This document shows, piece by piece, positions 6,608-8,931 of a stretch of 8,931 nt of DNA. How positions within the stretch are numbered: position 1 is the first letter of the stretch; each line of letters starts with the position of its first letter. Location: positions 1-8,931 of the forward strand of contig CAMLHI010000067.1 of assembly GCA_946479705.1 (NCBI GenBank), in the 5' to 3' direction. A program made the position numbers and the translations under genes. The stretch comes from an uncultured Oxalobacteraceae bacterium (GTDB lineage Bacteria; Pseudomonadota; Gammaproteobacteria; Burkholderiales; Burkholderiaceae). Below the pieces are notes generated by a model. The model was not told where the DNA came from. It was given only the letters and a program-made list of their open reading frames with translations, and made no database searches.

Positions 6608-6621
6608 TCGACGAACGTCGA
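6608..6621. repeat. Short palindrome upstream of the Cache-protein gene
   Basis: TCGACG-AA-CGTCGA is a 6-bp perfect dyad with a 2-bp centre, about 128 bp before the Cache gene start. It has the form of a repressor or activator operator and is too tight to be an RNA hairpin of note. No regulator gene is nearby. Confidence 0.3.
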
Positions 6622-6736
6622 AATCTGAGGCAGTATGAATTCCTTGTTGGAAATAAATTGGACAGCGGCGGTCGATGTTCGTCACCACGATGCTGCCCGC
6701 GCCCCGGCGCGTTTTGCTCCCCTGTAGTCAATCATG

Positions 6737-6744
6737 AAAGGAAG
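6737..6744 (+). promoter_or_regulatory. Ribosome binding site fixing the Cache-protein start
   Basis: AAAGGAAG ends 4 nt before the ATG at 6749, with the AGGA core 6 nt away. An in-frame ATG at 6734 overlaps it and lacks a site of its own, so translation should start at 6749. Confidence 0.75.
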
Positions 6745-6748
6745 TACC

Positions 6749-7219
6749 ATGTTCCAGTCTGGCCTGAGTGTTCGCTCCTGTCTTTTGCTCGCCGCGCTGC
6801 TCGCCAGTGCCGGCGGTGCGCTCGCTGCCGATGGGGGCGCCACCAAAGCCGAGGCCGAGGCGATGGTGAAGAAGGGCGTGGCCTTCGTCAAGTCCAGCGG
6901 CGCCGAGAAAGCGTACGCGGAGTTCAGCAAGAAAGGCGGCGCCTTCAGCGACCGCGATTTGTATCTGGTGGTCTACGGCCTCGACGGTGTAGTGCGCGCC
7001 CACGGCAGCAACGCCAAGATGATCGGCAAGAATCTGATCGATTTGAAGGACATCGATGGCAAGGCATTCGTCAAGGAACGGGTAGAACTCGGCAAGGCCA
7101 AGCCGTCGTTTTGGCAGGAATATAAATTCACGAATCCGGAAACCAAGAAGATCGAGCCCAAGGTGATGTACTGCGAGCGCGAAAGCGACACCGTGGTCTG
7201 CGGCGGCATTTACCTCTAG
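6749..7219 (+). CDS. Secreted single-Cache (sCache_2-like) periplasmic sensor protein
   Basis: The 156-residue product starts with a Sec signal peptide (MFQSGLSVRSCLLLAALLAS, then cleavage near GALA-AD at about 26). The mature part is essentially one small-molecule-sensing Cache domain: an N-terminal helix with EAEAMVKKGVAFVK, then FSDRDLYLVVYGLDGVVRAHG, IGKNLIDLKDIDGK, and a closing segment with YKFTNPETKKIEPKVMYCE. Such domains usually form the ligand-binding portion of chemoreceptors and kinases; here it is free-standing with no membrane anchor or output domain. Two late cysteines (in MYCE and VVCGG) could form a disulfide. The chemoreceptor gene starts 57 bp downstream on the same strand, so the pair probably forms an operon and the Cache protein may present a ligand to that receptor. 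The partnership is inference. An upstream ATG at 6734 would add five residues, but the ribosome binding site favours this start. Confidence 0.85.
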   Translation: MFQSGLSVRSCLLLAALLASAGGALAADGGATKAEAEAMVKKGVAFVKSSGAEKAYAEFSKKGGAFSDRDLYLVVYGLDGVVRAHGSNAKMIGKNLIDLKDIDGKAFVKERVELGKAKPSFWQEYKFTNPETKKIEPKVMYCERESDTVVCGGIYL

Positions 7220-7232
7220 TCCCCACGAGAAC

Positions 7233-7269
7233 GTCGGCCGCGCGCGTCATTCTCCTTTGTATGGCCGAC
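7233..7269 (+). repeat. Intercistronic inverted repeat next to the chemoreceptor start
   Basis: GTCGGCC (7233-7239) pairs perfectly with GGCCGAC (7263-7269), with a G-T pair possible inside, leaving a loop of about 21-23 nt. The 3' arm ends 7 nt before the ATG at 7277, in the place where a ribosome binding site is expected. It may limit translation of the chemoreceptor or protect the upstream message. It is not followed by a strong T-run. Confidence 0.45.
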
Positions 7270-7276
7270 TTTGCAA

Positions 7277-8881
7277 ATGAAAATTATCCACAAAATGATG
7301 CTGGCGCCGGGTGTCGCGATGGTATTCCTGATCGCACTCGCCGTGGTGGCCCAGGTTTCGCTGAGCAGGCAGAATCAGCGCATGCTGAGCCTGAACGAAG
7401 TGACCATTTCCGGTGACAATCGGGTCTCGGCCCAGACCATTGCACTGGGTGATGTGCACACTGGCATCTACAGCAAGATGGGCATCATGGCCAGCCTCGA
7501 CGAGGCCGGCGTCAAGCGCGTCATCAACAAGGCTGAACACGATATCGACGCCATCGGTGCCGAGTTCGGCAAAATGAAAAACGACCCTGTGCTGCAGCGG
7601 CTGGCCACCCAGGCGGCCCCCGTGCTTGCCCGCTACAGGAAGTCGGTGATCGACGCGGTCGACATGGCTGCCATGGATCCGAATACCGGCATCGCCTCGA
7701 TGCAAACGGCGTCCGAGGTGCACGAGCAACTGCGCGTCTTGTTGACCAAGTCCGCGCGCGAACTCGACAGCCAGGCCAAGCATTCGCTGCAACAGGGCCA
7801 GCAAACCTACCGCACGATGCTGTGGGTCACCGGCATCACATTGTCGCTGTCGCTGCTTGTGCTCGGCTGTATCACCGTGACCACGGCACGCAGCGTGACC
7901 CGGCCGCTGCAGCATGTGATCGACACCGCGCAAGCCGTGGCCGCCGGTCGCCTCGACGTCAGTTTCTACCACCGTGCGAGCGACGAAATCGGCTTGCTGT
8001 TTGCCGCTCTGGAGGAAATGAAGGGTAAGCTGATCCGTGTGGTGGCCGCGGTCCGCGCCGGTACCCAGGACATCGCGCAGGCGTCGAGCGAGCTGGCCGA
8101 TGGCAACCACGACCTTGCCCTGCGCACTGCTACCGAAGTGCACTCGATCAAGGAAACCACTGCCTCGATCTCGTCGCTGACGGCGACCGTGATGCAGAAC
8201 GCCGCCCATGCCAACCAGGCCAGCGCGCTGGCCACCAGGGCCAGCGCCACGGCCGAGCTGGGTGGTTCGGTGGTCGGCCAGGTTGTCAGTACCATGGGGG
8301 CGATCAACGACTCGTCAAAGCGAATCGTCGACATCATCGCGGTGATCGATGGCATTGCCTTCCAGACAAATATCCTTGCGCTCAATGCCGCTGTTGAAGC
8401 GGCCCGCGCCGGCGAACAGGGACGCGGATTTGCCGTGGTTGCCAGCGAGGTGCGCAGCCTGGCCCAGCGCTCGGCCACCGCCGCGCAGGAAATCAAGCAG
8501 CTCATCGGCGCTTCGGTGGAACGGGTCGACCAGGGCACCCTGCTGGTCGACCGGGCCGGTTCCACCATGCAGGAACTGGTGGCCAGCATCAAGGGGGTAT
8601 CGGCCATCATGAGCGACATCACCCTGGCCAGCGAGGCGCAGTCGAACGGGATCGCGCAAGTGAGCCGTGCGATAGGGGAGATGAACGAGGTGGCCGCGCA
8701 AAACGCCACGCTGGTGCAGAAGGCGGCGGCCTCCACCGACGCCATGCAGCGGCGCGCCGAGCACATGGTCGACGTGGTCAGTTCGTTCGAGCTTGGTGAC
8801 CAGGGCGCCGCAGGGAACGGCTCATCAACGCGGGCGCCGAAGCCGGCGGGCCCGCAACACGCTCTTCGCGCCTTAACCTAG
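7277..8881 (+). CDS. Methyl-accepting chemotaxis protein (transmembrane chemoreceptor)
   Basis: This 534-residue receptor senses ligands in the periplasm and controls the CheA kinase through CheW. Membrane helix 1 is about 8-29 and helix 2 about 182-203; the roughly 150-residue, mostly helical region between them fits a four-helix-bundle sensor. A HAMP domain follows (204-256, with [19 protein letters not shown]). The cytoplasmic coiled coil runs about 270-503 and carries the nearly invariant tip [20 protein letters not shown] (360-379) then [21 protein letters not shown], as in Tsr-type receptors. The C-terminus ([15 protein letters not shown]) lacks an NWETF-type pentapeptide, so CheR/CheB tethering is not expected. 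I prefer the ATG at 7277; a TTG at 7271 would add two residues. No clear Shine-Dalgarno precedes either, and an inverted repeat occupies that place. It follows the secreted Cache-protein gene by 57 bp and is probably co-transcribed with it. Confidence 0.95.
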   Translation: MKIIHKMMLAPGVAMVFLIALAVVAQVSLSRQNQRMLSLNEVTISGDNRVSAQTIALGDVHTGIYSKMGIMASLDEAGVKRVINKAEHDIDAIGAEFGKMKNDPVLQRLATQAAPVLARYRKSVIDAVDMAAMDPNTGIASMQTASEVHEQLRVLLTKSARELDSQAKHSLQQGQQTYRTMLWVTGITLSLSLLVLGCITVTTARSVTRPLQHVIDTAQAVAAGRLDVSFYHRASDEIGLLFAALEEMKGKLIRVVAAVRAGTQDIAQASSELADGNHDLALRTATEVHSIKETTASISSLTATVMQNAAHANQASALATRASATAELGGSVVGQVVSTMGAINDSSKRIVDIIAVIDGIAFQTNILALNAAVEAARAGEQGRGFAVVASEVRSLAQRSATAAQEIKQLIGASVERVDQGTLLVDRAGSTMQELVASIKGVSAIMSDITLASEAQSNGIAQVSRAIGEMNEVAAQNATLVQKAAASTDAMQRRAEHMVDVVSSFELGDQGAAGNGSSTRAPKPAGPQHALRALT

Positions 8882-8931
8882 CCTGAATTTTGCATAAAAA
8901 AGGGCAAGAATGCCGTAAGTGATTGATAAAA

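Larger units (their letters stand above)
6159..6748. other. 590-bp gene-free interval rich in inverted repeats, candidate structured RNA or decayed element
   Basis: Open frames exist here on both strands (6237-6587 plus, 6212-6688 minus), but neither resembles a known protein or has a good ribosome binding site. What stands out is consecutive inverted repeats: GCGGC/GCCGC (6239-6243/6251-6255); GGCTGG/CCGGCC (6265-6270/6310-6315, one G-T pair) enclosing CCCGC-GAGA-GCGGG (6283-6296, a GNRA-type loop); AGCCGA plus GTCCAC (6319-6324, 6331-6336) pairing with GTGGAC plus TCGGCT (6381-6392); and GCCAC/GTGGC (6409-6413/6422-6426). I do not recognise a known RNA family such as RNase P RNA, 6S or tmRNA. 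The strand is undecided. GC-rich DNA yields such stems by chance, so this is a lead, not a call. Promoter elements for the following Cache gene must lie at its right end. Confidence 0.3.

Noticed and set aside
6212..6688. Overlapping open frames of 158 (minus) and 116 (plus) codons in the gene-free interval
   Set aside because: Neither has a recognisable domain, a plausible ribosome binding site or normal codon bias. I could not exclude a decayed gene, so the interval is reported only as unexplained.
7247..8209. 320-codon minus-strand frame opposite the chemoreceptor
   Set aside because: His/Gly/Gln/Arg-rich antisense product with no motif; the plus strand encodes a clear MCP.
8882..8931. 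Rho-independent terminator after the chemoreceptor
   Set aside because: Only a 4-bp GGCA/TGCC stem is present and no T-run follows it on the plus strand.

Overview
The window looks like a chromosomal segment of a GC-rich betaproteobacterium, most likely Oxalobacteraceae (Massilia / Duganella / Janthinobacterium / Herbaspirillum type). This rests on gene style, codon bias in the receptor and chemoreceptor genes, and the Cache-protein plus chemoreceptor pair. It is inferred from the sequence alone, without a database search.

Left part (73-2280, minus strand): one large gene for a predicted type III secreted effector of the XopD / PsvA / NopD / Bel2-5 kind. It has a long disordered N-terminal half, a basic nuclear-localisation-like motif, two copies of a roughly 70-residue helical repeat, and a C-terminal Ulp1/SENP-like (C48) cysteine protease domain with its His-Asp-Gln-Cys set intact. 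Upstream on the same strand lies an exact match to the HrpL-type hrp box, GGAACC-N15-CCACACA. The protein domain and the promoter independently point to an Hrp type III secretion system elsewhere in the genome and to a eukaryotic, probably plant, host. This is the most interesting locus in the window.

Middle (2548-5262, plus strand): a complete TonB-dependent outer-membrane receptor, transcribed divergently from the effector across a 267-bp intergenic region. No partner gene reveals its substrate.

5263-5702 is a gene graveyard. It holds a 56-nt nested palindrome, the first ~35 codons of an MFS transporter on the plus strand, and the last ~30 codons of a GNAT acetyltransferase on the minus strand. 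Next comes a complete Arr-type rifampin ADP-ribosyltransferase gene (5703-6158).

6159-6748 has no convincing gene but is rich in nested inverted repeats, so it may be a structured RNA or a decayed element.

Right part (6749-8881, plus strand): a small secreted single-Cache protein, then 57 bp later a classical transmembrane methyl-accepting chemotaxis protein. They are probably one transcription unit acting in periplasmic sensing. An inverted repeat in the gap ends just before the chemoreceptor start codon. The short ends, 1-72 and 8882-8931, show no recognisable gene or strong terminator.
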